DNA of 64,000 bases. It comes from Bacteroides sp. CAG:1060_57_27. GTDB lineage: Bacteria > Bacteroidota > Bacteroidia > Bacteroidales > UBA932. The notes beneath the pieces were generated by a model, which saw nothing but the letters and a program-made list of their open reading frames with translations, ran no database searches and was not told the origin of the DNA. The stretch lies in NCBI GenBank assembly GCA_001915575.1, contig MNQT01000014.1, positions 1-64,000 on the forward strand, given 5' to 3'. This document shows, piece by piece, positions 36,870 through 46,424 of the stretch (position 1 is its first letter; every line of letters starts with the position of its first letter). The position numbers and the translations under genes were made by a program.

Positions 36870-38526
36870 GTTCATATACAGGGTCGCCGCGGGAATTTCG
36901 GTTCTCGCGTGCTGCGTCTCCTGCGTCGTCACCGACGAGACCCTCGGCTCCAACCTGATTCCGATAGAGCAGACCTACAAGTTCTACACCGAGCGGATCC
37001 CTATCGACCAGATAGAGGTCAGGATGGCCGACAGCCTGTCGGGCTACTCTTCCAGCAGGCTCGTGATAGGTGCGGTAAGCGACGAAGACTACGGCATGAC
37101 CACGCGGAGCAGCGCCATAACCCTGGTTCCGCTGTTCAACGACAGCCTCGAGATAGGCAGGAACCCCGAGTTCAAGAATTTCCGTTTCGCGGTAGGAAGG
37201 GACACGCTTTCCTCCAACAGCGAAGACCAGCTGAGGATACTCCAGAACATAAACGTATACGAGCTCGACAGGGCGCTGGACGCCTCGAAGGACTACGACT
37301 GCAACAAGCCCATCCAGCCTTCCGCGAACAAGGTCGCAGAGGGCACTCCGATATATAACGGCGGAGACTCGCTCGTGTTCTACTTCACGAAGGAGTACGG
37401 CGAGAAGTTCCTGTCGCTCAGGCCCGAGGACTTCAAGGACTTCGAGACCTATACCGGAAAGTTCCCGGGAATATACATCGACACCGACCTTCCCGCCGGC
37501 GACGGAGGCAGGATCGACCTGTTCTCGCTCCAGCTCGGATACGACGTGGACTACTATTATCTCACGGGCAATTTCGCCAAGCTCAACTACAGCGCCGAGT
37601 TCGACGGAGAGAGGAAAGACACCTGCGTCTACTTCTACTACGGCGCAAGCGACTTCTACAATACGGATTCGCTGCTGACCAGCACCACCACCGGCAACTA
37701 CCCGCAGTATGCGCTGAACCTCACGAGCCAGCAGACGGAAGACAGGGAGGGATACGCCACGGACAGGATATACATCGAAGGCGGAGGCGGCCTCAAGCCC
37801 GTCGTCCGGGCCGAACATCTGATAGAGCTTGCACAGCAGGCGATCGCGTCGAAGGGGGCAGACCCGGAGCAGGTCGTCATCAACAAGGCGTCGCTCGTAT
37901 TCCCGTTCGAATTCCCCGCCGACTACCTCGACATGACCTACTGGCCGCAGATACTGTCGCCCACGTGCAAGCTGGTGGCCGAAGACGAAGAGAACGGCGA
38001 GAAGGTGGCGACCTTCATGGGACTGACGGACTCCAGTTCGAGCGACGAGAACCAGGGAGACGTGAACCGCTCTATCCTGAACTATGCCCCGGACATAACC
38101 TACCACATGCAGGAACTGCTCAAGATAGACCGCGACGACCTCGAGAACGCCAGGACGCAGAACCTGCTCAGGGGAGAATACGACATCTGGCTGCTGATAA
38201 TGGCCAACGAGCAGATAACAACCACGACATCGGGCAACCAGGATCTCAGCGACATGTACAACTACCTCGCCTACCAGAGCTACTATAACAGCATGTACGG
38301 CGGAGGCTACTACGGCTATGGCTACGGAGGCTACGGCAGCTACTACTCGAACTACTACAACTACTCGATGATGGCGGCCTACGCGGCCAGCTCGTCGACA
38401 AGCACGTCGAACGTCGTCATGCTCGACAAGGACAGGTTCTACAAGGCAGAGCTCAACGGCCCCGAGAGCACGACAGGGCGGGTACCCGTGCTCGAACTGA
38501 CCTTCGCGGTACCGAACGGCGAATAG
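36856..38526 (+). CDS. DUF4270 lipoprotein with a Tyr/Gly-rich segment
   Basis: A 556-residue lipoprotein from ATG 36856 (a GTG three codons earlier is possible). The signal ends in CCVSCVV. The start TDETLGSNLIP is characteristic of the Bacteroidota DUF4270 family (PF14092), probably outer-membrane associated. Residues about 470-515 are an unusual tract of repeated YGG/YGYG/YYN (NSMYGGGYYGYGYGGYGSYY), placed near the C-terminus. It begins inside the last codons of the GT5 gene. A bidirectional terminator follows. Function is unknown. Confidence 0.85.
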   Translation: MTNSKFIYRVAAGISVLACCVSCVVTDETLGSNLIPIEQTYKFYTERIPIDQIEVRMADSLSGYSSSRLVIGAVSDEDYGMTTRSSAITLVPLFNDSLEIGRNPEFKNFRFAVGRDTLSSNSEDQLRILQNINVYELDRALDASKDYDCNKPIQPSANKVAEGTPIYNGGDSLVFYFTKEYGEKFLSLRPEDFKDFETYTGKFPGIYIDTDLPAGDGGRIDLFSLQLGYDVDYYYLTGNFAKLNYSAEFDGERKDTCVYFYYGASDFYNTDSLLTSTTTGNYPQYALNLTSQQTEDREGYATDRIYIEGGGGLKPVVRAEHLIELAQQAIASKGADPEQVVINKASLVFPFEFPADYLDMTYWPQILSPTCKLVAEDEENGEKVATFMGLTDSSSSDENQGDVNRSILNYAPDITYHMQELLKIDRDDLENARTQNLLRGEYDIWLLIMANEQITTTTSGNQDLSDMYNYLAYQSYYNSMYGGGYYGYGYGGYGSYYSNYYNYSMMAAYAASSSTSTSNVVMLDKDRFYKAELNGPESTTGRVPVLELTFAVPNGE

Positions 38527-38566
38527 CGCGGCATACGGCGCGCCCGCAGCGGCGACCGGTATACGA

Positions 38567-38610
38567 CTGAAAAAGGGATGAACCCCGGACGGGGCACATC
38601 CCTTTTTCAG
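38567..38610. terminator. Bidirectional terminator
   Basis: CTGAAAAAGGGATG (38567-38580) and CATCCCTTTTTCAG (38597-38610) form a perfect 14-bp stem with an inner CCCC/GGGG pair. A runs on one side and T runs on the other serve both the DUF4270 gene (plus) and acpP (minus). Confidence 0.93.
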
Positions 38611-38630
38611 TATCTGTCTGTGAAGCAGTA

Positions 38631-38873
38631 TTATGAAAGCTTCTCAGCCACCTTGTCGCAAGCGTCCTTTACGGTAACGATAGAGCTGGTCTCCTCATCG
38701 GGAATCTTGATGCCGAAAACCTTCTCGAACTCCATGAGGAGCTCTACGGTATCAAGAGAGTCGGCGCCGATGTCGTTGGTGAAGCTGGCGTTCTCGGTTA
38801 CGACAGAAGGCTCAACGCCGAGCTTGTCAACGATGATGGCCTTTACTTTTTCAAAGATTTCAGAATGATCCAT
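38631..38873 (-). CDS. acpP: Acyl carrier protein
   Basis: 80 residues; the 4'-phosphopantetheine site is the Ser in [15 protein letters not shown] (residues 36-50). It carries growing acyl chains in fatty acid and lipid A synthesis. In most genomes fabF follows; here acpP stands alone between a terminator and pnuC. Its own promoter is at 38923-38954. Confidence 0.97.
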   Translation of the reverse strand: MDHSEIFEKVKAIIVDKLGVEPSVVTENASFTNDIGADSLDTVELLMEFEKVFGIKIPDEETSSIVTVKDACDKVAEKLS

Positions 38874-38922
38874 AACGTTAGATATTTAAGTTTTATTAGT
38901 ACATTCTTTCCAAAAACGGGTG

Positions 38923-38954
38923 CAAATTAACGAAAAATTTTCCTAAAATCCAAA
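38923..38954 (-). promoter_or_regulatory. Promoter of acpP
   Basis: On the minus strand TTTG (38951-38954), 20 nt, then TTAATTTG (38923-38930), one mismatch from TAnnTTTG. It abuts the stop codon of pnuC, and its start would lie about 40 nt before the acpP ATG. Confidence 0.6.
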
Positions 38955-39710
38955 TCAGGACTCTGACGGCCTGCTCAGCAGCAACCAGATACGCAAACCG
39001 TTGAGCGAGTTGAGCAGGTAGAACGCATACTTTACCAGATAGATCACGGCATAAGAATCTCCGTCCGGCGAGGCGAGCGTGAGAGACCACATCACGACCG
39101 AGGCCACATTCACCCCGATCCAGAACACCCATTGCTCCATATACGCCGTGGACATCAGCAGCTGTCCGAAAATGTTGCAGACCGTAGAGAAAGCATCGGC
39201 GAGTATGCCTAACTTCAGCACGGACAGCGCGGCAGGCTGCCCCGCCAGTCCGGCAGTCCCGGAGACCTTGTACAGGACGAAATAGCACAGCGCAAGACCC
39301 GCAAGGAAAAGCACGGAAGACAGCAGGCGCTGACGGCTGTCCAGCCTGCGCGCCCTGGGCCTGTCGTGGGAGGTGGCGCCTCTCCTGCGCCACTGGAAGA
39401 AGCCCACGAACTGCATGGGCAGGAAATACAGCAGATGCAGGGCGGCGTTGCCGTATTTTTCGCTCATGAAGCACATCGCCCCGTATATGCACACGTCGAA
39501 AAAGCCGAAAAGGAAGGTAAGTATCCTCGCATTGGCCGAACATACCGTGCTCATCACCCCCATAAGGGACCCGAAGGCGGCGACAATGAGCAGACCCCTG
39601 CCGCTTTCGGCGTCGCGCAGCTCCAGGAGCGTCATCACAATCATCACGAGCGTCATCCCGGCAAGGATGAACGCATTGAACCATTTGTTGAATCTGTCGT
39701 TGTCAAGCAT
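38955..39710 (-). CDS. pnuC: PnuC-family nicotinamide riboside transporter
   Basis: 251 residues, about seven membrane helices. The segment MEQWVFWIGVNVASVVMW (about 190-207) with Trp and Asn and the QFVGFFQWRRRG loop are typical of PnuC, which takes up NAD precursors or a related vitamin. The start overlaps the end of uvrC by 8 nt. Substrate (nicotinamide riboside, or thiamine for PnuT relatives) cannot be told with certainty. Confidence 0.85.
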   Translation of the reverse strand: MLDNDRFNKWFNAFILAGMTLVMIVMTLLELRDAESGRGLLIVAAFGSLMGVMSTVCSANARILTFLFGFFDVCIYGAMCFMSEKYGNAALHLLYFLPMQFVGFFQWRRRGATSHDRPRARRLDSRQRLLSSVLFLAGLALCYFVLYKVSGTAGLAGQPAALSVLKLGILADAFSTVCNIFGQLLMSTAYMEQWVFWIGVNVASVVMWSLTLASPDGDSYAVIYLVKYAFYLLNSLNGLRIWLLLSRPSES

Positions 39711-41496
39711 CTCTCAACTGTTTATGAATCTTCTCGGCAAGCGAGGGCCCGACCAGGGCGGAAAGGTCTTCGACAGACGCCGCAGCGATACGGGCCACGC
39801 TTCCGAAGTGCATCAGCAGCCTGCGCTCGGTCTGTTCGCCCACACCCTTTATGTCCCGCAGCACCGAATGTATCGCCTCCTTGCTGCGGAGCGAACGGTG
39901 GAATGTGATTCCGAAGCGGTGGGCCTCGTCCCGGATACGCTGGAGCAATTTCAGCGCCTGGGAGTTGCGGTCAAGGAAAAGCGGGTACGGATCCCCGACC
40001 CTGATGACCTCCTCGAGCCTTTTCGCAAGCCCTATCACAGTCATCCTGTCCTGCAGCCCGAGCTCGCATATGGCCTGGTAGGCAAAGTCGAGCTGTCCCT
40101 TTCCCCCGTCTATCACCACCAGCTGAGGAAGGTCGTCCGGAGCTTCCTCGAGCATACGGGCATAACGGCGGTTGACCACTTCCTTCATCGACGCATAGTC
40201 GTTGGCTCCCACCACAGTCTTTATCTTGAACTTACGGTAATCCTTTTTCGAAGGCTCCGCGTTGCGGAACACCACGCAGGAAGCCACGGGATTGGTGCCC
40301 TGGATATTGGAGTTGTCGAAGCATTCCATATGCACCGGCGTCTCCTTCATCCCTACCGCCTTGCGGAGCTCTTCCAGCACCGCCGCACGGAATTCGTCAG
40401 GGTCGGTATGCTCCCGCTGGCGCAGAGAATTGAAGCGGAACTCCCTGGCGTTCTTGTCGCTGAGTTCGAGAAGCGCAAGCTTGTCGCCGCGGACGGGGAT
40501 CCTGAACTCGACGCCGGGGAACTCCACGTCGGGCAGGAACGGGACTATAACCTCCGGGCACAGCGCACCGAACTTGGAAGAGATTTCGGCAATGAACTCG
40601 CTCAGCACGGAGCCCCTGTCCTCCTCTATATTCATCCTGAACCCGAGGTTGAGCGACTGTATGACCGCGCCGCCCTTTATGCGCAGAAAGTTGCCGAACG
40701 CCTCAGGGCCGTCGAACACCAGCGAGAACACATCCACATCGCGGTCTCCGGCAGCCGTGATTATGGACTTGGAGTAATGGCTCTGCAGCGCATCTATCCT
40801 GTCCTTGTACTGCTGGGCCCGCTCGAACTCGAGATTGCCGGCAGCTTCGGCCATTAGGGTCCTGTACCGGCGGATAATGCCGTTCACCCCTCCGGTGAGG
40901 AGCTTGACTATCTCGTCTATCCACTCCCCGTATTCCTCTCTGGAGACTCCCCCCACGCAGCAGCCGCGGCAGCGGCCGAGATGCATGTCGAGGCAGGGAC
41001 GGAACTTGTGCCGCAGGACGGCATCGGAAGTTATGGCGTACTTGCAGCTGCGCAGCGGATAGCTGGACTCGAAGAATTCGAGCAGCGCCCTGGCGTGCAT
41101 CACGGAGCTATAGGGGCCGAAATAGCGCGCGCCGCCCTTCACGGTCCTGCGGGTCAGGTAGACCCTCGGGAACTCCTCGTTGCTTATGCATATCCACGGA
41201 TAGGTCTTGGAATCCTTCAGCAGGATGTTGTAGCGCGGCTTGTACTGCTTTATGAGGTTGTTCTCGAGCAGCAGCGCATCCGCCTCGCTGTCGACCACCG
41301 AATACTGCACGTCCGCGATCCTGGACACGAGTATACGGGTCTTGGTGTTGAGCCTGTCCGGAGAGACGAAATACTGGGCCACCCTCTTGTTGAGGTCCTT
41401 GGCCTTGCCTACATAAATCACATTTCCCTCGGAGTTGTAGTATCTGTAAACTCCGGGGGAATGCGGCAATAGGGATATCTTATGTCTAACGTCCAA
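39703..41496 (-). CDS. uvrC: Excinuclease ABC subunit C
   Basis: 597 residues, the nuclease that makes both incisions in nucleotide excision repair. GIY-YIG domain at residues 14-95 (GVYRYYNSEGNVIYVGKAKD), UVR motif around 200-235, RNase H-like second nuclease domain with VVIDGGKGQLD, and a C-terminal helix-hairpin-helix (DIKGVGEQTERRLL). The start codon is TTG at 41496, overlapping the tlpA-like gene by 11 nt. Confidence 0.96.
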   Translation of the reverse strand: MDVRHKISLLPHSPGVYRYYNSEGNVIYVGKAKDLNKRVAQYFVSPDRLNTKTRILVSRIADVQYSVVDSEADALLLENNLIKQYKPRYNILLKDSKTYPWICISNEEFPRVYLTRRTVKGGARYFGPYSSVMHARALLEFFESSYPLRSCKYAITSDAVLRHKFRPCLDMHLGRCRGCCVGGVSREEYGEWIDEIVKLLTGGVNGIIRRYRTLMAEAAGNLEFERAQQYKDRIDALQSHYSKSIITAAGDRDVDVFSLVFDGPEAFGNFLRIKGGAVIQSLNLGFRMNIEEDRGSVLSEFIAEISSKFGALCPEVIVPFLPDVEFPGVEFRIPVRGDKLALLELSDKNAREFRFNSLRQREHTDPDEFRAAVLEELRKAVGMKETPVHMECFDNSNIQGTNPVASCVVFRNAEPSKKDYRKFKIKTVVGANDYASMKEVVNRRYARMLEEAPDDLPQLVVIDGGKGQLDFAYQAICELGLQDRMTVIGLAKRLEEVIRVGDPYPLFLDRNSQALKLLQRIRDEAHRFGITFHRSLRSKEAIHSVLRDIKGVGEQTERRLLMHFGSVARIAAASVEDLSALVGPSLAEKIHKQLRDA

Positions 41497-42334
41497 GGGC
41501 TTCGGAAACAGCCTCCTCGATAGCCTCTCCCCTGAGGTCTCTCTTGAGGATAGTTCCGTCAGGGCCTACGAGCATGATATGGGGAATACCCTCGATGCCG
41601 TAGAGGTCCGTAGGAATCTGCTGGGCGTTGATAATCTGGTTCCATACGACGCCATGCTCCTTGGCGGCAGCCTTGGTATCCTCGGGGTCGTCCCATACGG
41701 CTACGCTGAGCACGTCGAAGTCGTCACCGGCATACTTCTCATATACGGAGACGATATTGGGAATCTCGGCCTTGCAGAGGCCGCACCAGCTCGCCCAGAA
41801 GTCGACGAGCACATACTTGCCCTTGCCCACATAATCCGAGAACCTGACGGTGCTCTCCTCTGCGTTGTCGGGATCCTGTACGACGGTGAAGTCAGTGAAC
41901 ATCTTTCCCTCGGCAGTACTCTTCTTTGCAGCGATGCTCTCCCTGAGCGACACGACGATCTGTGCGGTGTCGGCGGGGCTCTGGATCTGGTTCAGGAGAG
42001 CCTCGGCCTCGTCGGGCTCAAGGAACATGTATATCTCCTGAAGGGCGGCGACCGCAACCGACTTCGAAGGATACTTTCCTATAATGTCCCTGCCCATGTC
42101 GACGAGCGTTCCGGTGGTGCTGTCGTAGCACTCACTGATAGCCTCCATGCGGGAGTCGTCGGTAAGGGTGGTGTCGGTGCTGATTCTCTCGATTTCTGCG
42201 TTATAGTCTGCAACCAGGGCCTGCATGTCGGCCTGGAACTTTGCTACGAGCTCCTCATCCGAAGCGCTCTTGCACTGGACGCTGCCGAACACTACTGCAA
42301 GCAGCGATACGGCGAAAATGACAGTCCTTTTCAT
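41486..42334 (-). CDS. TlpA-like thiol-disulfide oxidoreductase lipoprotein
   Basis: 282 residues from ATG 42334 (the frame can extend 9 codons upstream). The signal ends GSVQC, a lipoprotein-like site. Residues about 150-282 are a thioredoxin fold with WCGLC in DFWASWCGLCKAEIPN and cis-Pro in GIEGIPHIMLV. The N-terminal helical region has the DUF4369-like spacing seen in Bacteroidota TlpA proteins. It reduces periplasmic disulfides. A hairpin and T-run (42374-42405) lie upstream. Confidence 0.88.
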   Translation of the reverse strand: MKRTVIFAVSLLAVVFGSVQCKSASDEELVAKFQADMQALVADYNAEIERISTDTTLTDDSRMEAISECYDSTTGTLVDMGRDIIGKYPSKSVAVAALQEIYMFLEPDEAEALLNQIQSPADTAQIVVSLRESIAAKKSTAEGKMFTDFTVVQDPDNAEESTVRFSDYVGKGKYVLVDFWASWCGLCKAEIPNIVSVYEKYAGDDFDVLSVAVWDDPEDTKAAAKEHGVVWNQIINAQQIPTDLYGIEGIPHIMLVGPDGTILKRDLRGEAIEEAVSEALGR

Positions 42335-42373
42335 AATGTAGATTATCTGTTTGTAAAACACTAAAAATCCGAT

Positions 42374-42405
42374 AAAAAAGCCGGTTCCATAAAGACGGAA
42401 CCGGC
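42374..42405 (-). terminator. Intrinsic terminator after rpsC
   Basis: On the minus strand GCCGGTTCC, an 8-nt loop, and GGAACCGGC form a perfect 9-bp stem (42380-42405) followed by TTTTTT (42374-42379). It ends the rplC-rpsC block about 25 nt after the rpsC stop and lies in front of the tlpA-like gene. Confidence 0.92.
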
Positions 42406-42430
42406 CACAAATATAGCAATTTTATTCAAA

Positions 42431-43180
42431 TTACTTCTGGCTGTCCCTGCGGGGGCGGCGGTCATCCCTGCGGGGACGACGGTCCGAACGTCCGCCGCGG
42501 TTTGAACCGGCAGCCTGTGCGTTCGCTGCAGAGAGGGCCGCAGGAGTCAGATCCTGCTTGCCGTAGCGCTCGCCGTTGCAGATCCATACCTTGATGCCGA
42601 GGGTTCCGACCTTGGTGTGGGCCACTGCGAGGGCGTAGTCGATGTCCGCACGGAACGTGTGGAGAGGAGTACGTCCTTCCTTGAACATCTCGTTGCGCGC
42701 CATTTCGGCTCCGCCGACACGTCCGCTGATGAGCACCTTGATACCTTCCGCACCTACCCTCATGGTATTTGCGATAGCCATCTTGATAGCCCTGCGGTAT
42801 GACACACGGCCCTCGATCTGACGGGCGATGCTGTCGGCAACGATATGTGCGTCGACCTCGGGGCGCCTTACCTCGAAGATGTTGATCTGGACGTCCTTCT
42901 TGGTAACCTTCTTGAGCTCAGCCTTGAGCTTGTCGACCTCGGAGCCGCCCTTTCCGATGATGAAGCCGGGACGGGCAGCGTAGATAGTCACGGTAATGAG
43001 CTTGAGGGTTCTCTCGATGATGATACGGCTGAGGCTGGCCTTTGCAAGGCGGCTTCCGAGATACTTGCGGATCTCGAAGTCCTCGGCGATCTTCTCTGCG
43101 TAGTTACCACCGCACCAGTTAGAGTCCCAACCACGGGTGATACCGATTCTGTTGCTGATAGGATTTGTCTTCTGTCCCAT
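42431..43180 (-). CDS. rpsC: Small ribosomal subunit protein uS3
   Basis: 249 residues: [20 protein letters not shown] start, KH domain ([17 protein letters not shown]) and S3 C-domain ([20 protein letters not shown]). The C-terminus is Arg/Asp-rich. Last gene of its block and followed by a terminator, whereas rplP would normally come next. Confidence 0.98.
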   Translation of the reverse strand: MGQKTNPISNRIGITRGWDSNWCGGNYAEKIAEDFEIRKYLGSRLAKASLSRIIIERTLKLITVTIYAARPGFIIGKGGSEVDKLKAELKKVTKKDVQINIFEVRRPEVDAHIVADSIARQIEGRVSYRRAIKMAIANTMRVGAEGIKVLISGRVGGAEMARNEMFKEGRTPLHTFRADIDYALAVAHTKVGTLGIKVWICNGERYGKQDLTPAALSAANAQAAGSNRGGRSDRRPRRDDRRPRRDSQK

Positions 43181-43181
43181 A

Positions 43182-43598
43182 TTACTTATTCTCTACTGGT
43201 TGTTTTACGTCAAGGATGACGGTAACGTGGTTGGAACGCTTGCGGATACGGCCGGCCCTTCCCTGAGGGCAGGGACGGATACGCTTGAGCATACGTCCGC
43301 CGTCGACCATAATGGTCTTGACATATACGTTTCCGTTGTCCAGTTCCTTGGTCTTGTCGGGATTCTTCGCCTCCCAGTTCGCGATTGCGCTGTGGAGGAG
43401 TTTCTCCAGACGGTTGGAAGCCTCTCTCTTCGAGAATTTCAGGAGATCGAGGGCGCGGTTGACCTCTACGCCGCGTACGGTATCGGCGACGAGACGCATC
43501 TTGCGCGGTGAGGTAGGCACGTCATTCAGCTTGGCAACAGCTGTAACCTTCTTCTCCGCCTTGAGGCGCTCGGCCATAAGTTTTTTACGCTTTCCCAT
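43182..43598 (-). CDS. rplV: Large ribosomal subunit protein uL22
   Basis: 138 residues, with [20 protein letters not shown] and [20 protein letters not shown], the L22 core and tunnel-lining loop. 1 nt from rpsC. Confidence 0.98.
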   Translation of the reverse strand: MGKRKKLMAERLKAEKKVTAVAKLNDVPTSPRKMRLVADTVRGVEVNRALDLLKFSKREASNRLEKLLHSAIANWEAKNPDKTKELDNGNVYVKTIMVDGGRMLKRIRPCPQGRAGRIRKRSNHVTVILDVKQPVENK

Positions 43599-43603
43599 AA
43601 TGA

Positions 43604-43876
43604 TTACTTCTTATTGTTACCTGAATGACCTTTGAATGTGCGTGTAGGGGCGAACTCGCCGAGCTTGTGACCTACCATCTGTTCGGTAACGTAAACAGGA
43701 ATGAACTTGTTTCCGTTGTGGACTGCGATGGTATGGCCGATAAAGTCAGGAGAGATCATGCTGGCACGAGACCAGGTCTTGACCACTTCCTTCTTCTTGC
43801 TACCGTTGTTCATAGCAAGAATTCTCTTTTCCAGGGCTTCCTGGATATAAGGACCTTTTCTTAATGAACGACTCAT
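43604..43876 (-). CDS. rpsS: Small ribosomal subunit protein uS19
   Basis: 90 residues; [41 protein letters not shown] and [17 protein letters not shown] define S19 in the 30S head. Confidence 0.98.
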   Translation of the reverse strand: MSRSLRKGPYIQEALEKRILAMNNGSKKKEVVKTWSRASMISPDFIGHTIAVHNGNKFIPVYVTEQMVGHKLGEFAPTRTFKGHSGNNKK

Positions 43877-43898
43877 AATCTCTAAAGTTTAATTCCTG

Positions 43899-44723
43899 TT
43901 ATTTTTTCCTTCTCTCGATGATGAACTTGTTGGAAGCAGCCTTAGGATTACGTGTCTTGTAGCCCTTTGCAGGAAGTCCCTTGCGTGAACGGGGATGTCC
44001 TCCGGAAGCGCGGCCTTCACCACCTCCCATCGGGTGATCCACAGGGTTCATTACGACACCCCTGTTGTGGGGACGGACACCGAGCCAGCGCTTGCGGCCG
44101 GCCTTTCCATGGCTCTCCAGGTTGTGGTCGCCGTTTGACACGACACCGACAGTCGCACGGCAGGTGACGAGCACCATGCGGGTCTCGCCTGAGGGCAGGC
44201 GGAGGACTGCATGCTTGCCCTCACGGGCGGCGAGCTGTGCGAAGGTTCCGGCAGAACGGGCCATTGCGGCGCCCTGGCCGGGACGGAGCTCGATATTGTG
44301 TACAAGCGTACCGACAGGAATCTCGCTTAGAGGGAGGCAGTTGCCGACTTCGGGAGCGATGCCGCTTCCGGAAGCGATCTCCTGGCCTACCTTGAGTCCC
44401 TGAGGAGCGATTATGTATCTCTTCTCGCCGTCCTCGTACTGTACGAGGGCGATACGGGCGCTGCGGTTAGGGTCGTACTCGATCGTGAGGACCGTAGCCT
44501 TGCAGTTGTCCTTGTTGCGGCGGAAGTCGATGATGCGGTACATCCTCTTGTGGCCGCCGCCGATATAGCGCACGGTCATCTGGCCAGTATTGTTGCGGCC
44601 GCCCGTGCTCTTAAGGGGTTCCAGCAATGATTTCTGGGGTTTCTTGGCGGTGATTTCGGTAAACGCGCTTATCACCTTGTTCCTCTGTCCGGGGGTAACC
44701 GGTTTGAATTTTCTTACTGCCAT
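43899..44723 (-). CDS. rplB: Large ribosomal subunit protein uL2
   Basis: 274 residues near the peptidyl transferase centre; [20 protein letters not shown] is the L2 signature. GGGAGG lies 8 nt before the ATG. Confidence 0.98.
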   Translation of the reverse strand: MAVRKFKPVTPGQRNKVISAFTEITAKKPQKSLLEPLKSTGGRNNTGQMTVRYIGGGHKRMYRIIDFRRNKDNCKATVLTIEYDPNRSARIALVQYEDGEKRYIIAPQGLKVGQEIASGSGIAPEVGNCLPLSEIPVGTLVHNIELRPGQGAAMARSAGTFAQLAAREGKHAVLRLPSGETRMVLVTCRATVGVVSNGDHNLESHGKAGRKRWLGVRPHNRGVVMNPVDHPMGGGEGRASGGHPRSRKGLPAKGYKTRNPKAASNKFIIERRKK

Positions 44724-44737
44724 TGTCTGTACCTCCC

Positions 44738-45028
44738 TTAAATGTTAGCGTAGAAGTCGATCTTGTCTTCACCGGCGAGGGTGACGTATGCCTTCTTGAA
44801 GTGGTTCATACGTCCGCGGAGCATGCCTGACTTGGAGTAGCGGCTCTTCCTCTTTCCGTGATAGTTGACTGTATTCACACTGGCAACGGATACGTTGAAC
44901 ATCTTCTCCACTGCCTCCTTGATCTGAAGCTTGTTGGCCTTGCGGTCTACGACAAAGCCGTAACGGTTCAACTTTTCGCCCTGAGCCGTCAGCTTCTCTG
45001 TTACTATTGGCTTAATTATAATTCCCAT
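44738..45028 (-). CDS. rplW: Large ribosomal subunit protein uL23
   Basis: 96 residues; [20 protein letters not shown] and the following [20 protein letters not shown] match L23, docking site for trigger factor and SRP at the tunnel exit. Confidence 0.97.
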   Translation of the reverse strand: MGIIIKPIVTEKLTAQGEKLNRYGFVVDRKANKLQIKEAVEKMFNVSVASVNTVNYHGKRKSRYSKSGMLRGRMNHFKKAYVTLAGEDKIDFYANI

Positions 45029-45040
45029 CTCAATGTCCCT

Positions 45041-45670
45041 TTATCGCATGTTCCTCTCTGCGAGAATGTCCTGCACGCCGTCGAAGAGAACGAGCTTGTT
45101 CGCGTTCATGATAGCGTAGGTGTTGATCTCGTCAACGCTCATGACATTCACCTGGGGAAGGTTGCGTGATGAAAGATAGATGTTGGTCGAATTCTGAGGA
45201 AGCACGTAGAGGACCTTGCGGTCTCCCGCCTTGATGGCAGACGTGATCTTCAGCAGCTCCTTGGTCTTGGGAGCGTCCATCGTGAACGGTTCGATCATGA
45301 TGATAGACTCCTCGGCGGCCTTGTATGAAAGGGCCGACTTGCGGGCAAGCGCCTTGAGCTTCTTGTTCAACTTGGTACGGTAGAGACGGGGCTTGGGGCC
45401 GAACACGCGGCCGCCGCCCACGAATATACCCGCCTTGAGGCTGCCGTGACGCGCACCGCCGCCGCCCTTCTGGCGGCCGAGCTTCTTGGTGCTGTGGGCA
45501 TTCTCGCTGCGGTCCTTGGTCTTGGCATTGCCGTGACGCTGGTGTGCAAGGTACTGGACCACGTCAAGATAGATAGCGTGGTCGTTGGGCTGGATGCCGA
45601 ATACGCCCTCCTCGAGGGTCACGTTCTTTCCGGAAGGAGTTCCGTCAATTTTCAAAACTGGTAACTGCAT
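45041..45670 (-). CDS. rplD: Large ribosomal subunit protein uL4
   Basis: 209 residues; the tunnel loop KLGRQKGGGGARHGSLKAGI and FGPKPRLYRTKLNKKLKALA are diagnostic. GGAGG lies about 9 nt before the start. In other bacteria L4 represses the S10 operon. Confidence 0.98.
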   Translation of the reverse strand: MQLPVLKIDGTPSGKNVTLEEGVFGIQPNDHAIYLDVVQYLAHQRHGNAKTKDRSENAHSTKKLGRQKGGGGARHGSLKAGIFVGGGRVFGPKPRLYRTKLNKKLKALARKSALSYKAAEESIIMIEPFTMDAPKTKELLKITSAIKAGDRKVLYVLPQNSTNIYLSSRNLPQVNVMSVDEINTYAIMNANKLVLFDGVQDILAERNMR

Positions 45671-45674
45671 ACTC

Positions 45675-46301
45675 TTAAGCCTCCAAAATTACATAAGAAC
45701 CTCTGGCTCCCGGAACGGAACCTTTTACTACGACGAGATTGTTCTCAGGGATCACCTTGACAACCTGAAGGTTGGCAACCTTGACCCTGTCGCCTCCCAT
45801 GCGGCCTGCCATGCGCATGCCGGGGAGAACACGGGACGGCCATGAAGAGGCGCCCATCGAACCGGGGTGACGAAGACGGTTGTGCTGGCCGTGGGTCTGT
45901 CCGCCTACTCCGGCGAACCCGTGACGGTGCACGACGCCCTGGAAACCCTTACCCTTAGAGGTACCGGTAACATCCACATAGGCCACATCCTCTGTGAAGA
46001 TGTCGGCCACGGTGAACACGTCACCGAGCTTGAGCTCTCCCGCGAAGTCCGCCTTGAACTCGACGAGCTTGCGCTTGGGAGTGGTTCCTGCCTTTTTGAA
46101 ATGCCCCATAAGAGGCGCGCTGGCGTGCTTTTCAGTCGTTTCGTCATAGGCAAGCTGTACAGCGGCATAACCGTCCTTCTCTACTGTACGGAGCTGCGTA
46201 ACAACGCACGGACCAGCCTCGATAACGGTGCATGGTATGTTCTTACCATCGGCACCGAAAACGGAAGTCATTCCGATTTTCTTTCCAATCAATCCAGGCA
46301 T
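45675..46301 (-). CDS. rplC: Large ribosomal subunit protein uL3
   Basis: 208 residues from ATG 46301 ([20 protein letters not shown]); a longer open frame upstream has no L3 character and runs through the promoter. [20 protein letters not shown] is the conserved L3 loop. rpsJ, normally directly upstream, is absent: the next upstream feature is a promoter and then the divergent cdaA. Confidence 0.97.
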   Translation of the reverse strand: MPGLIGKKIGMTSVFGADGKNIPCTVIEAGPCVVTQLRTVEKDGYAAVQLAYDETTEKHASAPLMGHFKKAGTTPKRKLVEFKADFAGELKLGDVFTVADIFTEDVAYVDVTGTSKGKGFQGVVHRHGFAGVGGQTHGQHNRLRHPGSMGASSWPSRVLPGMRMAGRMGGDRVKVANLQVVKVIPENNLVVVKGSVPGARGSYVILEA

Positions 46302-46339
46302 TGGTTTGATAATTAATTGTTTATAAAACTTATAAGCTA

Positions 46340-46355
46340 CCGCGCAAAAACGCGG
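46340..46355 (-). promoter_or_regulatory. Hairpin at the 5' end of the rplC message
   Basis: CCGCG/CGCGG stem with a 6-nt A-rich or U-rich loop lies at the expected transcript start (about 46353) on the minus strand. It could protect the message or regulate the rplC block. Confidence 0.45.
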
Positions 46356-46359
46356 GCTG

Positions 46360-46391
46360 CAAATATACGATTTATTTCTCCAATTTCCAAA
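46360..46391 (-). promoter_or_regulatory. Promoter of the rplC-rpsC block
   Basis: On the minus strand TTTG (46388-46391), 20 nt, then TATATTTG (46360-46367): a full consensus match with a leader of about 50 nt. Its -33 element is only 3 nt from that of the divergent cdaA promoter. Confidence 0.78.
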
Positions 46392-46394
46392 CAG

Positions 46395-46424
46395 TTGCAT
46401 GAACTCGATTTTTTCGTAAATTTG
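46395..46424 (+). promoter_or_regulatory. Promoter of cdaA
   Basis: TTG (46395-46397), 19 nt, then TAAATTTG (46417-46424). The cdaA ATG at 46435 comes 10 nt after the box, so the transcript would have a leader of only about 4-5 nt. Confidence 0.7.
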
